Positions 23,111 through 32,616 of a DNA stretch of 64,000 nt are shown here, one piece after another. The notes beneath the pieces are model-generated. The model was not told where the DNA came from and did not search any database. It saw only the letters and a list, made by a program, of their open reading frames with translations. Made by a program: the position numbers and the translations under genes. The stretch spans positions 30,202 to 94,201 of the forward strand of contig JAEXNA010000208.1 in NCBI GenBank assembly GCA_023447635.1, written 5' to 3'. The DNA is from Vulcanimicrobiota bacterium. GTDB taxonomy: Bacteria; Vulcanimicrobiota; Xenobia; Xenobiales; JADMJV01. Numbering within the stretch: the first letter of the stretch is position 1; every line of letters begins with the position of its first letter.

Positions 23111-26100
23111 TTAGCATGCTTTCACCCAGAAAGCCCCGTTCCCCAGAAGAGAGGCGACTTCTCTTTCGAAGTCGGCATCCGGTCTGACGGAGAACGTCGG
23201 AGCGAGGTTCATCACCGTCACCCCTTTGGGACTGCAAAGGTGCAGGAAGACGGACTCGTCGCCTCTGTGCTTGAGGATCACACTCCGCAACAGGGGTAAC
23301 GTGTCGCTCTGGAACAGTTGGACGCGGATATGGACGCCGGGCTGCTCCTTGCGGCCCCCAGCTCCCCCCGACCCTTCCCCAGCGTTTAACTGGTCCAAGC
23401 TGACGAATTCCTCGCCTTGAACCTTCACTTCCTCGGCGGGCATTTCCTCTTCTTCGTCGTCTCCCCCGCCGCGTCGCTCGCGCACTTCGGCTCGGCCGCT
23501 GACCAGTACCAGGGCGCCCGCCTGCAGCAGCGCCGAGGCCTTCTCGTAGTGAGCGGGGCGCACCGTGACCTCCATGGCGCCGGTGAAGTCCTCGAGCTCG
23601 ATAAAGGCCATCGGGGTGTTGAAGCGAGTCATGATTTTGCGCACCGAGTTGATCATACCGGCGATCTTGACCTGTTTGCCCGACTCGGACGGCATCCCCT
23701 TGAGTTTACCGATAGCGTGGGTGACGTTCTTACGCATCACGTCCTTGACTTCGCTCAACGGCGAGTCGCTAAGATAGATTCCCAGCATCTCCCGCTCCAG
23801 GTCCAGCAGTTCTCGCTTGGGAAACTCCGGAGCGCGGCGAGGGCGAAGATCGTCAAACGAGGTGTTGGCCGGGGTGTGCTCGTCGAATAGGGAGAACTGA
23901 CCTGTTTGGACCTCTTTCTGAGCCCGCTGTGCGTGCTCGTGAGCCAGTTCGACGTTGGCCAACAGGGTGGCGCGGGTCTCTTTGAAGCAGTCCATACCGC
24001 CAGCCTTGACCAAGCCCTCGAGGACTCGCTTATTGACCATGCGCAGGTCGACTCGGTTGCAGAGGTCGACCAGGTCTTTGAACGGCCCACCCTCTTCGCG
24101 GGCGGCGATGATATTCTCCACCGCGTTCGCGCCCACGTTACGCACAGCGGCCAGACCCCAGCGGATGCCGGCCGGCACCACGTTGAAATCCAGAGCCGAT
24201 TCGTTGACGTCAGGGGGTAGCACGGAAATACCCGAGTTGGTGCACTCTTTGATGAAGAACGAGACCTTCTCGAGGTTCGAGATCACCGAGGTCAGCAGCG
24301 CCGACATGTATTCGGCACGGAAGTTCGCCTTCAGGTAAGCCGTGTGGTACGACACGATGGCGTAGGCGGCCGAGTGCGACTTGTTGAATCCGTAAGCTGC
24401 GAACTTCTCCATGGTGTCGAAGACTTCGCCCGCGATCTTCTTGTCCACGCCTTTCGCGTCGGCGCCCGAAGAGAAGATCTCGCGATGTTTGACCATCTCT
24501 TCCATCTTCTTCTTACCCATGGCTTTGCGCAGACCGTCGGCCATCGCCATGGTGTAGCCGCCCATCACGGCGGCGGTGAGCATCACCTGCTCCTGATACA
24601 GGAAGAAACCGTAGGTCTCGGCCAGGATCTCCTCGAGCAAGGGGTGAGGGTACTCGACCGGCCCACCTTTCCCGTGCCTTCGCCGGATGTAGTCGTCGAC
24701 CACGCCGCCCTGCAGCGGACCCGGACGATAGAGCGCAAGAAAAGCTACGATGTCAGAGAACTTGTCCGGCTGCAGCAGCTTGAGATAACGCTTCATCCCG
24801 TCGGACTCGAGCTGGAAGACGCCGTTGGTGTCGGCGTCGCACAGCAGCTGGTAAGTCTTCTCGTCTTCGAAGCCCAGGTTGTCCAGGTCGGGGCGGAAGC
24901 CTTTGGTCTTCTCGATCATGCGCAAGCAGTTCTCGATCACCGTCAGGTTGCGCAGCCCCAGGAAGTCCATCTTGACCAGGCCGGCGTAGGCGCTGTCGTT
25001 CATGTCGAACTGCGACACCGGCTCGCCGCTCATCGCGATCAGCGGTACGATCTCTTTGATCGGCATGGAAGCCATCACCACGCCGGCTGCGTGAACACCG
25101 GCGTTACGGGCCATCCCCTCGACCTTCAGCGCCAGATCGACCAACTGCGCGGTCTCGGCGTCCTCTTCCACCATTTTGGCGAATTCGGGGGAGGCCAGTG
25201 CGTCCTTGAGCTTCACGCCCGGCCCTTCGGGCACGGTCTTGGCGATCTTGTCCACCTTGGCCAGGGGGATGTCCATCACGCGACCCACGTCGCGAATCGC
25301 CGCGCGCGCCTTGAGGCGACCAAAGGTGACGATCTGGGCCACCTTCTCCTCACCGTACTTGCGCCGGCAGTAGTTGATCACCTCACCACGACGCTCGACG
25401 CAGAAGTCGGTGTCCACGTCGGGAAGCTCCGTGCGCTCGGGGTTCAGGAACCGTTCAAAAAGCAGCGAGTGCTTCAACGGGTCCAGCTTGGTGATACCGG
25501 TCAGATAGGCGACCAGCGAACCGGCCGCCGAACCGCGTCCGGGGCCGACCGGAATCCCGTTCTCACGAGCGTAGCCGATGAAGTCGGCCACGATCAGGAA
25601 GTAAGGAGCAAAACCCTTACCGTTGATCACCTCGAGTTCAACCTCGAGGCGGTCCATATACTCCTGCCCGGGATTCTCGACCCCGTACAGGCGCAGAAAC
25701 CCTTCGGCACACAGCTTGCGCAAGTAGCTTTCCGGAGTAAACCCTTCGGGTACCGGGAAGTCGGGCAGGTAGATCGACTCGAGGTCCATCTCGAGATTGA
25801 TCCGGTCGGCCACTTCCAGCGTGTTGGTCAGCGCCTCTTCCATCCCCGAGAAAGCCCGGGCCATCTCGTCGCCCGACTTCAGGTAGAACTCGGGCGCGAA
25901 GAACTTCATGCGGTTGGTGTCGTTGAGCAGCTTTCCGGTCTGGATACAGACCAGGGCGTCCTGCACGCAGGCATCCGCTTTGGTGCCGTAGTGAGTGTCG
26001 TTGGTCGCCACCAGCGGCAGGTTCATCATTCGAGCCAGCTTGATCAGCTCGACGTTGGTTTTCTTCTGCTCTGGAATCCCGTGGTCCATGAGCTCGACAT

Positions 26101-26617
26101 AAAAGTTATCCTTATAGATGTCTTTGAGTTCGCCCAGGCGCTTCTTGGCCAGGTTGAAGTCGTCGAGCAGCAGAGCGTCGTTGACTTCGCCGCGCAAACA
26201 GCCCGAAAGCGCCACGATCCCCTGGGAGTGTTTGGCCAGCATCTCACGGTCGACGCGCGGCTTATAGTAATAGCCCCGCGTGTGAGCGTCGCTGACCATC
26301 TGGATCAGGTTCTTGTAGCCCACCCGGTCCTGAGCCAGCAGGGTGAAGTGGTAGGGTCGGTTGTCCTTGCCCGCCTCCTTGTCGTCCATGCCGCGCTGGG
26401 CTATGTACAGTTCGCAGCCGATCAGCGGCTTGACGCCCTGCTTCTTACACTCTTTGTAGAACTGGATCGCGCCGGACATGACGCCGTGGTCGGTCATGGC
26501 GATGGCTGGCTGGCCTAACTCTTTGGCCCGGGCCACCAGGTCTGGGATCTTGTTACAGCCGTCGAGCAGGCTGTATTCGGTGTGACAATGCAGGTGTACG
26601 AAAGGGGTCGAGCTCAC
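23111..26617 (-). CDS. dnaE: DNA polymerase III subunit alpha
   Basis: 1168-residue replicative polymerase catalytic subunit. An N-terminal PHP domain begins HLHCHTEYSLLDG and continues AMTDHGVMSGAIQFY, retaining the metal-binding His residues. The palm has PDVDTDFC (around residue 400) with the catalytic Asp pair, preceded by GPGRGSAAGSLVAYLTGIT. Fingers and thumb show FQLESDGMKRYLKLLQP and the YGFFLYQEQVM region. Then come tandem HhH segments (AYGFNKSHSAAYA, PPDVNESALDF) and a C-terminal OB fold (VKIAGMINSVRKI). GTG 26617 is the only start that preserves the PHP motif; no strong Shine-Dalgarno is visible. An acidic insertion (GGGDDEEEEMP) lies after the OB fold. It heads a leftward run with the two GGDEF-like genes. 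Confidence 0.96.
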   Translation of the reverse strand: MSSTPFVHLHCHTEYSLLDGCNKIPDLVARAKELGQPAIAMTDHGVMSGAIQFYKECKKQGVKPLIGCELYIAQRGMDDKEAGKDNRPYHFTLLAQDRVGYKNLIQMVSDAHTRGYYYKPRVDREMLAKHSQGIVALSGCLRGEVNDALLLDDFNLAKKRLGELKDIYKDNFYVELMDHGIPEQKKTNVELIKLARMMNLPLVATNDTHYGTKADACVQDALVCIQTGKLLNDTNRMKFFAPEFYLKSGDEMARAFSGMEEALTNTLEVADRINLEMDLESIYLPDFPVPEGFTPESYLRKLCAEGFLRLYGVENPGQEYMDRLEVELEVINGKGFAPYFLIVADFIGYARENGIPVGPGRGSAAGSLVAYLTGITKLDPLKHSLLFERFLNPERTELPDVDTDFCVERRGEVINYCRRKYGEEKVAQIVTFGRLKARAAIRDVGRVMDIPLAKVDKIAKTVPEGPGVKLKDALASPEFAKMVEEDAETAQLVDLALKVEGMARNAGVHAAGVVMASMPIKEIVPLIAMSGEPVSQFDMNDSAYAGLVKMDFLGLRNLTVIENCLRMIEKTKGFRPDLDNLGFEDEKTYQLLCDADTNGVFQLESDGMKRYLKLLQPDKFSDIVAFLALYRPGPLQGGVVDDYIRRRHGKGGPVEYPHPLLEEILAETYGFFLYQEQVMLTAAVMGGYTMAMADGLRKAMGKKKMEEMVKHREIFSSGADAKGVDKKIAGEVFDTMEKFAAYGFNKSHSAAYAIVSYHTAYLKANFRAEYMSALLTSVISNLEKVSFFIKECTNSGISVLPPDVNESALDFNVVPAGIRWGLAAVRNVGANAVENIIAAREEGGPFKDLVDLCNRVDLRMVNKRVLEGLVKAGGMDCFKETRATLLANVELAHEHAQRAQKEVQTGQFSLFDEHTPANTSFDDLRPRRAPEFPKRELLDLEREMLGIYLSDSPLSEVKDVMRKNVTHAIGKLKGMPSESGKQVKIAGMINSVRKIMTRFNTPMAFIELEDFTGAMEVTVRPAHYEKASALLQAGALVLVSGRAEVRERRGGGDDEEEEMPAEEVKVQGEEFVSLDQLNAGEGSGGAGGRKEQPGVHIRVQLFQSDTLPLLRSVILKHRGDESVFLHLCSPKGVTVMNLAPTFSVRPDADFEREVASLLGNGAFWVKAC

Positions 26618-26684
26618 AGGGTCTCATGTACCGCGCGGACCCGACCCCTCCTTTCGAACAGCTTTCGAAATATACTCGGGCATG

Positions 26685-26716
26685 AAAAAAGGCCCACCCC
26701 CGAAAGGATGGGCCCT
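26685..26716 (-). terminator. Terminator of the large Ig-like lipoprotein gene
   Basis: Read leftward: GGCCCATCC, a short pyrimidine-rich loop, GGGTGGGCC (with one G-T pair), then TTTTTT. Placed just past the stop at 26730 and upstream of dnaE, so it separates the two leftward units. Confidence 0.88.
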
Positions 26717-26729
26717 ATTCCCGGGACGC

Positions 26730-29288
26730 TTAGCGAGTGACCTCGACCGTGGCGTCAGTGCGAGAGGCTGGACCCAGAGGTTCTAGGACGTCGCTCTCCG
26801 CATCGATGACCCGGAAGAAGTAGTCGTTGCCGCTGCTTCGCTCGAGGGAAGCTCGCTTGAAGAAGAAGCTCGTCCCTCCGACGGTTCGGTTGATGGTTCC
26901 CCAGACGTCGTGAACGAAGTCGGTGTACTCTTCGAAAACCGCGTAGTCAAGGGAGCGATCGACCGCACCCTGACCGTCGCCGTAATCGACCACGGTACGG
27001 AAGGACAGCCAGGTTCCCACTCGAGCGAAGAACCTGTTGTCCAGCCCCTGCCCGCCCGGCTCGATTGCGAACCGGTCCGGGGTCAAGACCTGCACGTCTT
27101 CGATGACAGCGGTCAACGAGTCGTAGGTGAACTCGACCTCGTCATAACTCCCGACGACAGAAGAAGCGATGGTCGGCCAGCCAGTGATCGCCCTGTCGGG
27201 ACCATTGATCCCGCTAGTATCGACGTCGAGCGCGTCGTAGTCGCTGATCCGGAAGCCTACCAGGCTTCCGAAGTCGGCTCGGACGTCCAGTTCGCGGTCA
27301 TACTTATCCGAACCGTCCGGCGTCAGCAGGCGATGATCGTCGGGGTAGTTCAGGAAAGCCACCCGCAAGGCGGTTGGCGTGCCGTCGACCACGAGCAGAT
27401 TCCCCGTGGGGTCGGTCAGGTCTCCCTGGATCTCGTCGAGCAGATTGACACTGAAAGGGCTGGTGTCGCCTGCGCCCGCGAGTTCTGCGTCGATAGCGCC
27501 GTTGACAACCCCCCCACTGTTCTCTGCCAGATCCGGGTTCGTCACCATGAACTCGTACTCTTCGCCGTCTCGCAGAGGCCGGCTAGAGCCGTCTTCCCAA
27601 TGTCCGATAACTTCGAAGATGGCATAACGGCCAGCCGGGATCTGGTAGTTTCCAGCACCATCACCGGGCAGACCGCCAATGAGGATGTCGACGCTGGTCA
27701 ACTGCACCTCGCGCACGGTGAGCGTGGCCAGGGAAGGGGTCGCGCCGCCAGTGGTCATTCCGAAGGCGATCGGGACCGCCTGGTAAGGGAGAGGGCTCGT
27801 GATCTCGAGAGCACGAAGTTCGCCATCAACCACAGCGGCCGACGACTCTCCCGAAACGACGTCGAAGTCCGGGCTGAACTGGATGTTCGTCAGCGTCTGT
27901 CCGGTCGAGAGTTCGGCCGTAGCCTGGATCGGAACGCCCTGACTGATGTAGAGGTCGAAGGTGTCTTCGCTGACGGAGACCGAGTCGATGGTTCCGGCCA
28001 CCGTGGTGATGACTGAAGTCGCCGTGATCGAGGGATCCACGTTGGCGGTGACGGTCACGGTCGACGTTCCGACAGCGCCGGTCGTCACACGGTTTCCGGC
28101 GACCAGAGCGACGGAGGGGGTCGACGAGGTCACGAAATAGTCACCCGGGTCCACGGCGATCGGATCGCCGTTGTTGTCCGTTCCGGTCACCTGCAGGTCG
28201 TAGCGGAAACCGCCGCTGGGAAGGGTCACGGTCGCGGGGGTCACGACGATCTCGGCCAGCACGTTCGTGGCCACGGTGACCGCGACCACGTCGCTGAACT
28301 CGTTGCCGTCGCCGTCGGTGTAGGTTCCGGTCAGAACCGCGCTGTCGCCCGGCTGAGCCGAAGCGGCAATACTGATGGTGCCGCTGGGGTTGACCACGAC
28401 GTCGGGATTGTTCGAAACGAAGTCGACATCGCCGATCACGTTACTGGCGCTGCCGCTGGTTGGAGTGAAGGTGGCCACCAGAGGGGCTGTGGTCGTATCG
28501 CCGGGCGCCTCGGTCACAGCCGCCGGGGTAATCTCGAAGGTGCCGTTGGCCGACGAGGTCACGCTGACGGGAACTTCTACGGTCAAGGTGGTCCCGTTGG
28601 CGGTGAAGCTAACCGTCACGTCGGCCGTCCCCACGTTGGTTCCGGTGATCACGCCCGCAGCGCTGACCGTCACGTGGTCACTACCGTCCTCTGTATAGGT
28701 CACGCCTTTGCCGGCGCCGCTGACATTGACATCGAAGTCGTTGCTGAAAGCAGCGATCACGGTGAGCGCCTGGGTGCCTCCCTGGGGCAACGAGATCGCT
28801 GCCGGAGCCACTGCCAGCCCTTCGAACACGGGTACGGCCGAGGTGAATCCGGTCAGGTCTACCCCAGCGTTCGAAGCTGCGGGTACGCTGACGTTACCCA
28901 GCAGCGTCTGCAGCGGCACGCCGTTGGCGGCGATAAAGGTGATCCGCGTCGAGCGAACCGAGGTGGAAACCTCGTTAAGGGTGATGGTCGTTTGGAACGG
29001 CGCCGTGCGGGTGTCGACCCGTGTTCCCGTACCGCCTGCCCCGTTGAACAGGTCGAACCGCACCGAGGTCGTCCCGCTGGGGGCGGGAACCGCCTGAGCG
29101 GTGGGCGCGATAAAGTTGAAGGTCAACGACCCCGTGCCGGCCGGGGGGTTGTTCGTTCCGGTGAACACAAATTCGTCGTTGGAATTCCCACAGCCGAGGC
29201 TAAGAAGGGATAAGAACGATATCAGTAGGATGGACAGCCCACGTCGTGAGCCAAGCCAGTCCTTATAGGCAACTTGGAATGTCATCAT
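26730..29288 (-). CDS. Large Ig-like (BIG2-type) lipoprotein
   Basis: 852 residues. ATG at 29288 has AAGGAGAGGAG upstream and opens a lipoprotein signal peptide (LLISFLSLLSLGC, lipobox LSLGC); the longer frame upstream is not protein-like. The mature chain is Thr/Val/Ser/Gly-rich and beta-stranded. Several Ig-like units contain ISLPQGGTQALTVIAAFSN, VTVSAAGVITGTNVGTADVTVSF, VTLPSGGFRYDLQVTG and SVALVAGNRVTTGAVGTSTVTVTA, typical of BIG2 repeats. The last ~250 residues are different, with aromatic and acidic strands (DYGDGQGAVDRSLDYAVFEEYTDF) and no recognised domain. Probably anchored by lipid in the inner leaflet of the outer membrane or exposed at the surface. The ligand is unknown. It is divergent from the gene at 29439. 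Confidence 0.83.
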   Translation of the reverse strand: MMTFQVAYKDWLGSRRGLSILLISFLSLLSLGCGNSNDEFVFTGTNNPPAGTGSLTFNFIAPTAQAVPAPSGTTSVRFDLFNGAGGTGTRVDTRTAPFQTTITLNEVSTSVRSTRITFIAANGVPLQTLLGNVSVPAASNAGVDLTGFTSAVPVFEGLAVAPAAISLPQGGTQALTVIAAFSNDFDVNVSGAGKGVTYTEDGSDHVTVSAAGVITGTNVGTADVTVSFTANGTTLTVEVPVSVTSSANGTFEITPAAVTEAPGDTTTAPLVATFTPTSGSASNVIGDVDFVSNNPDVVVNPSGTISIAASAQPGDSAVLTGTYTDGDGNEFSDVVAVTVATNVLAEIVVTPATVTLPSGGFRYDLQVTGTDNNGDPIAVDPGDYFVTSSTPSVALVAGNRVTTGAVGTSTVTVTANVDPSITATSVITTVAGTIDSVSVSEDTFDLYISQGVPIQATAELSTGQTLTNIQFSPDFDVVSGESSAAVVDGELRALEITSPLPYQAVPIAFGMTTGGATPSLATLTVREVQLTSVDILIGGLPGDGAGNYQIPAGRYAIFEVIGHWEDGSSRPLRDGEEYEFMVTNPDLAENSGGVVNGAIDAELAGAGDTSPFSVNLLDEIQGDLTDPTGNLLVVDGTPTALRVAFLNYPDDHRLLTPDGSDKYDRELDVRADFGSLVGFRISDYDALDVDTSGINGPDRAITGWPTIASSVVGSYDEVEFTYDSLTAVIEDVQVLTPDRFAIEPGGQGLDNRFFARVGTWLSFRTVVDYGDGQGAVDRSLDYAVFEEYTDFVHDVWGTINRTVGGTSFFFKRASLERSSGNDYFFRVIDAESDVLEPLGPASRTDATVEVTR

Positions 29289-29438
29289 AGCTCCTCTCCT
29301 TGGTCTGAAAATACTACTAAGACCAAGAAGAGAAAGATTGCTCTCTTCAGGAGGAAATCCTTTGACGTCCAATCTTTCTTTCACCCTCGAGCTCTCGTCA
29401 GGCCAGGACCCCTGGCTGTGAGACGAGAAACATCCCCC

Positions 29439-30683
29439 ATGAGTGGACTTCCTCCGGAGAAGTTGCAGAGCTTCCTGCGTGCGGTCCGCCAGGAAGGGCT
29501 GTTCGATTCCGAGGGCGTCTTCACGCTCAACCAGCATAAAGCGGCCGGCAAACTCGCCGCCTTCCTCCTTCCGCGAGGCGGCTACTGGGCGCTGAAATCC
29601 GTGCAGGCCGCCTGCCTGGAAGGCGCCCGCTCGATGAGCCTGCGCGACCGTGGCAGTGCGGTGGTGCTGGACCTGGAATTCGACCGCTCGCTCGACCACT
29701 ACGCTTTCATCAACCAGCTGCTCCATCCCAGATTAGAGGCCGGCTGGGCCGCTCAACTTGCGCAGGGCCTCCGCGCCCTGGGCGAAGAGCGCGCCTGGTT
29801 GGCCACCCTGGAAAGCGCCGGCCGAACCACCGAGTTTTCCGTCACCTCAGGCCAGCTGGCTTCCGAGACCCACGAAAGGTCCGCCTACAAAGGGCAAGGA
29901 GCTCGCTTTCAACTGACCACCGAACGCGCCACTCACGGGCAAGCGGAATCCGAACTGCTGGCCACGCGGGCCCTGACCTCCAGCGTTCCCTTGAGCGTCA
30001 ACGGCCAGCGCATCGACGACCTGCGCTACGGATCCTCAGGGCGATCGGAAGTGTTGCCGGTGGGGGTGCACTGGGTCACCTCGACACGACGCAACGGCCT
30101 GGTCATTCCGCCCGGAGTCCGCGGCGAAGGGGTATGGTCGTACGTACCGCCGTTCACCCCGGAAAGCCGGGTCAACCGCATGCTGGCTGTCAACTATCAC
30201 TACCTTAGCCTGGTTGGCGGGCACGATCTGCGCGGGGTGCCGACCTCGAGCAGCCTGAACCTGGTCCGTCACGGGGTGGTGCTACAGACCCTCGATCCGG
30301 GTCTGCATCATCCCATTTCGGCCGACCTGTTTCTGTTCGCCGACGACGACGAGGTCGACCTGAGCGGGCTCAACGCTCGAATCTCTAGCCGGCTGCGGCA
30401 ACAAGCCGAAGAAGAGATGACCTCGTTCAGCGCCTCCCTGCGCGACCTGGGCCGACAGCTCGCCCAGGCCCGCTGGCGACCCACCTATCGCAGCCTGCTG
30501 GCCTGGGGCGGGGTCGCGGCCGCCTCGCTGGCCATCCTGCCCCCTCTGCTGCCCTTCCTGGGAGCCGGGCTAGGAGTTCAGTTGACCCGCCGGGGAAGGT
30601 GGGAGGCCAAGCTGCGGCATCGCGCCGTCGACGCCCTGGAATCGTTCCGCCGCGAACTCCCCATCGTCATCCGACGCGGCTAA
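29439..30683 (+). CDS. Unknown protein with possible degenerate GHKL/Hsp90-like N-terminus
   Basis: 414 residues, ATG 29439 with only weak ribosome-binding sequence. The N-terminal ~220 residues (FTLNQHKAAGKLAAFLL, WALKSVQAACLEGARSMSLRDRG, later LLATRALTSSVPLSVNGQRIDD) resemble in order a group of Hsp90-like GHKL proteins I know from myxobacteria and planctomycetes. Those have a VQAA helix and a PVPVxVNGxxL strand. The catalytic N/G boxes are not visible, so ATP binding is doubtful. A hydrophobic segment of ~35 residues near 370-400 (LLAWGGVAAASLAILPPLLPFLGAGLGVQ) would anchor it in the membrane, ending in a basic tail. The family comparison is tentative. Its stop overlaps that of the convergent MacB-like gene by four bases. 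Confidence 0.6.
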   Translation: MSGLPPEKLQSFLRAVRQEGLFDSEGVFTLNQHKAAGKLAAFLLPRGGYWALKSVQAACLEGARSMSLRDRGSAVVLDLEFDRSLDHYAFINQLLHPRLEAGWAAQLAQGLRALGEERAWLATLESAGRTTEFSVTSGQLASETHERSAYKGQGARFQLTTERATHGQAESELLATRALTSSVPLSVNGQRIDDLRYGSSGRSEVLPVGVHWVTSTRRNGLVIPPGVRGEGVWSYVPPFTPESRVNRMLAVNYHYLSLVGGHDLRGVPTSSSLNLVRHGVVLQTLDPGLHHPISADLFLFADDDEVDLSGLNARISSRLRQQAEEEMTSFSASLRDLGRQLAQARWRPTYRSLLAWGGVAAASLAILPPLLPFLGAGLGVQLTRRGRWEAKLRHRAVDALESFRRELPIVIRRG

Positions 30684-31897
30684 TCCGACCGCAAAGCCTG
30701 GATCGGATCCAGCCGGGAAGCCTTGACCGCCGGATAGTAGCCGAAGAAAATGCCGATGGCCGCCGAGAACCCGAAAGCCACCATCACCGAAGTCGAATCG
30801 ACCAGCAGGGTCATCCCGCTGAGCTTGCTGCCCACCTCAGCCGCGGCCACGGCCAGGGCGATCCCGATCGAGCCGCCGAGAACGGAAAGCAGCACCGACT
30901 CGACCAGGAACTGCTGGCGGATATCCGCCTTGCGCGCCCCCACGGCCATCCGGATGCCGATCTCCTTGATCCGCTCGGTCACCGAAACCAGCATGATATT
31001 CATCACTCCCACCCCACCGACCAGCAGCGACACCGAGGCGATCCCCGCCAGCAGCGCGGTGAACACCGAAGCCGACTCGGCCGCCCGCTCGGCGAACTCG
31101 GCCTGCGTGCGAACGTTGAAGTCCGCCTCCTCCCCCTCCTTGATCCCGTGCCGCCGCGAAAGAATGGCCGTCACCTCGTCCACCGCCGCCTCCACCGAAT
31201 CCTCGTCCACCGCCGAAGCCATCACCGTGCGCAGACCGGTCAGCTTGAACAGACGCTTCATCGCCGTCGGATAAGGCACCAGCACGATATCGTCCTGATC
31301 GCCGCCGAACTGAGAGTCGCCCTTCACCTCCAGGATACCGATCACGCGCACCGGCACCTGGCCCAGTCTCACGGTCTTTCCCAGGGCTCGTCCATCGGGG
31401 AACAGATTGTCCACCACGCTCTGACCCAGCACGGCCACCTTAGCCGCCGTACGCACCTCGGTCTCGCTGAAAAAACGCCCGCGCACCACCTGCCAGTTAC
31501 GGATAGCGGGAAAGTCGACCCCCACCCCGTTGACGTTGGTCGACCAGTTACGGTTCCCCACCACCGCCTGGGTATTGTTCTGGGTCAGCGGGCTGACCGC
31601 CGACAGCAGGCGGGCTTGCTCGGATAGCGCCACCGCGTCTTCGGGCACCAGCGTCTGGCTTCCGAACGCGCCGCTGCGCACCCCGCCGCTATTCGTCGAT
31701 CCCGCGCTGATCATGATGGTGTTGGTGCCTAACGAGGCGATGCTGGCCTGCACCGACGCCTTGGCTCCGTTCCCCAGCGCCAGCATCGTGATCACCGCCG
31801 CCACCCCGATGATCAGACCTAGCATGGTCAGCAGCGTACGCATCCCGTTGCGCGACAGCGAGCGCCAGGCCAGCACCAGCGTATCGGCAAACTTCAC
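30680..31897 (-). CDS. MacB-type ABC transporter permease
   Basis: 405-residue inner-membrane FtsX-family permease, second MacAB-like set of the window. The first helix follows ARKxR-type start LAWRSLSRNGMRTLLTMLGLIIGVAAVITMLAL. A periplasmic core has GTNTIMISAGSTNSGG and GRALGKTVRLGQVPVRVIGIL. Three terminal helices contain GGVGVMNIMLVSVTERIKEIGIRMAVGARKADIRQQFL, the very conserved MacB signature, and the end reads ASRLDPIQALRSD. GTG 31897 overlaps the ATPase stop in GTGA. Unlike E. coli MacB, the ATPase is a separate protein, here encoded just upstream. Tail-to-tail overlap with the plus-strand gene leaves no room for a terminator. Confidence 0.92.
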   Translation of the reverse strand: MKFADTLVLAWRSLSRNGMRTLLTMLGLIIGVAAVITMLALGNGAKASVQASIASLGTNTIMISAGSTNSGGVRSGAFGSQTLVPEDAVALSEQARLLSAVSPLTQNNTQAVVGNRNWSTNVNGVGVDFPAIRNWQVVRGRFFSETEVRTAAKVAVLGQSVVDNLFPDGRALGKTVRLGQVPVRVIGILEVKGDSQFGGDQDDIVLVPYPTAMKRLFKLTGLRTVMASAVDEDSVEAAVDEVTAILSRRHGIKEGEEADFNVRTQAEFAERAAESASVFTALLAGIASVSLLVGGVGVMNIMLVSVTERIKEIGIRMAVGARKADIRQQFLVESVLLSVLGGSIGIALAVAAAEVGSKLSGMTLLVDSTSVMVAFGFSAAIGIFFGYYPAVKASRLDPIQALRSD

Positions 31898-32616
31898 GCC
31901 GGCAGCCCAACCAGGTCTTCGGACGCCCGACGCCGCCCCATCACCATCTCGTCCTGCAGGATCCGTCCGTCCCGAAAACGGATCAGCCGCTTCGTGTACA
32001 GCGCGATGTCCGGCTCGTGGGTCACCATCAGCACCGTGAGTCCGGCGTCGTTGAGGTCCTGCAGGATACGCATCACTTCGAGCGAGGTGCGGGTGTCCAG
32101 ATTTCCCGTCGGCTCGTCCGCCAATAGGATGGCAGGTCGGGTCACCAGGGCCCGGGCGATAGCTACCCGCTGCTGCTCTCCTCCCGACATCTGGGCCGGA
32201 TAGTGGTCGAAGCGATGGCCCAGCCCTACCGAGGCCAGCGCCTCTTTGCATAGCTCCCGTCGCTGCTTCACCGCCATGCCTCGATAGACCAGCGGCAGCT
32301 CGACGTTTTCTACGGCGGTCGTGCGCGGCAGCAGATGAAAACCTTGAAAGACAAAGCCGATCTTCTGGTTGCGCAGGTCGGCCAGCTGATCTTCGTTCAG
32401 CTTGGACACCTCGACCCCATCCACCCAGTAACGCCCCGTCGAGGGGCGGTCCAACAGCCCCAGCTGGTTCATCATGGTCGACTTCCCCGACCCCGACGGC
32501 CCCATGATGGCCAGAAACTCGCCCGGGTGGACACTGAAGCTGACCCCTTTCAGCGCCGACACCGCCGCCGACCCCTGGCCGTAGGTGCGCGTCAGCTCGT
32601 CGACGAGCAACAGCAC
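31894..32616 (-). CDS. MacB-type ABC transporter ATP-binding subunit
   Basis: 240 residues with intact Walker A GPSGSGKST, Q-loop FVFQGFHLL, signature SGGEQQR, Walker B ILLADEPTG and H-loop VTHE. It matches the ATPase half of MacB and separate YknY-like ATPases. The start is GTG 32616, overlapping the adaptor stop by one base (TAGTG). It ends in the GTGA overlap with the permease, so the three proteins are translated as a coupled unit. The C-terminal ~20 residues (RILQDEMVMGRRRAS) are basic and not conserved. The likely job is powering tripartite export of a peptide, lipid or siderophore-like molecule; the substrate is unknown. Confidence 0.92.
   Translation of the reverse strand: MLLLVDELTRTYGQGSAAVSALKGVSFSVHPGEFLAIMGPSGSGKSTMMNQLGLLDRPSTGRYWVDGVEVSKLNEDQLADLRNQKIGFVFQGFHLLPRTTAVENVELPLVYRGMAVKQRRELCKEALASVGLGHRFDHYPAQMSGGEQQRVAIARALVTRPAILLADEPTGNLDTRTSLEVMRILQDLNDAGLTVLMVTHEPDIALYTKRLIRFRDGRILQDEMVMGRRRASEDLVGLPA

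Noticed and set aside
24344..26518. 724-codon rightward open frame opposite dnaE
   Set aside because: Antisense shadow: no motifs, His/Val/Gln/Gly-rich composition, and dnaE is unmistakable on the other strand.
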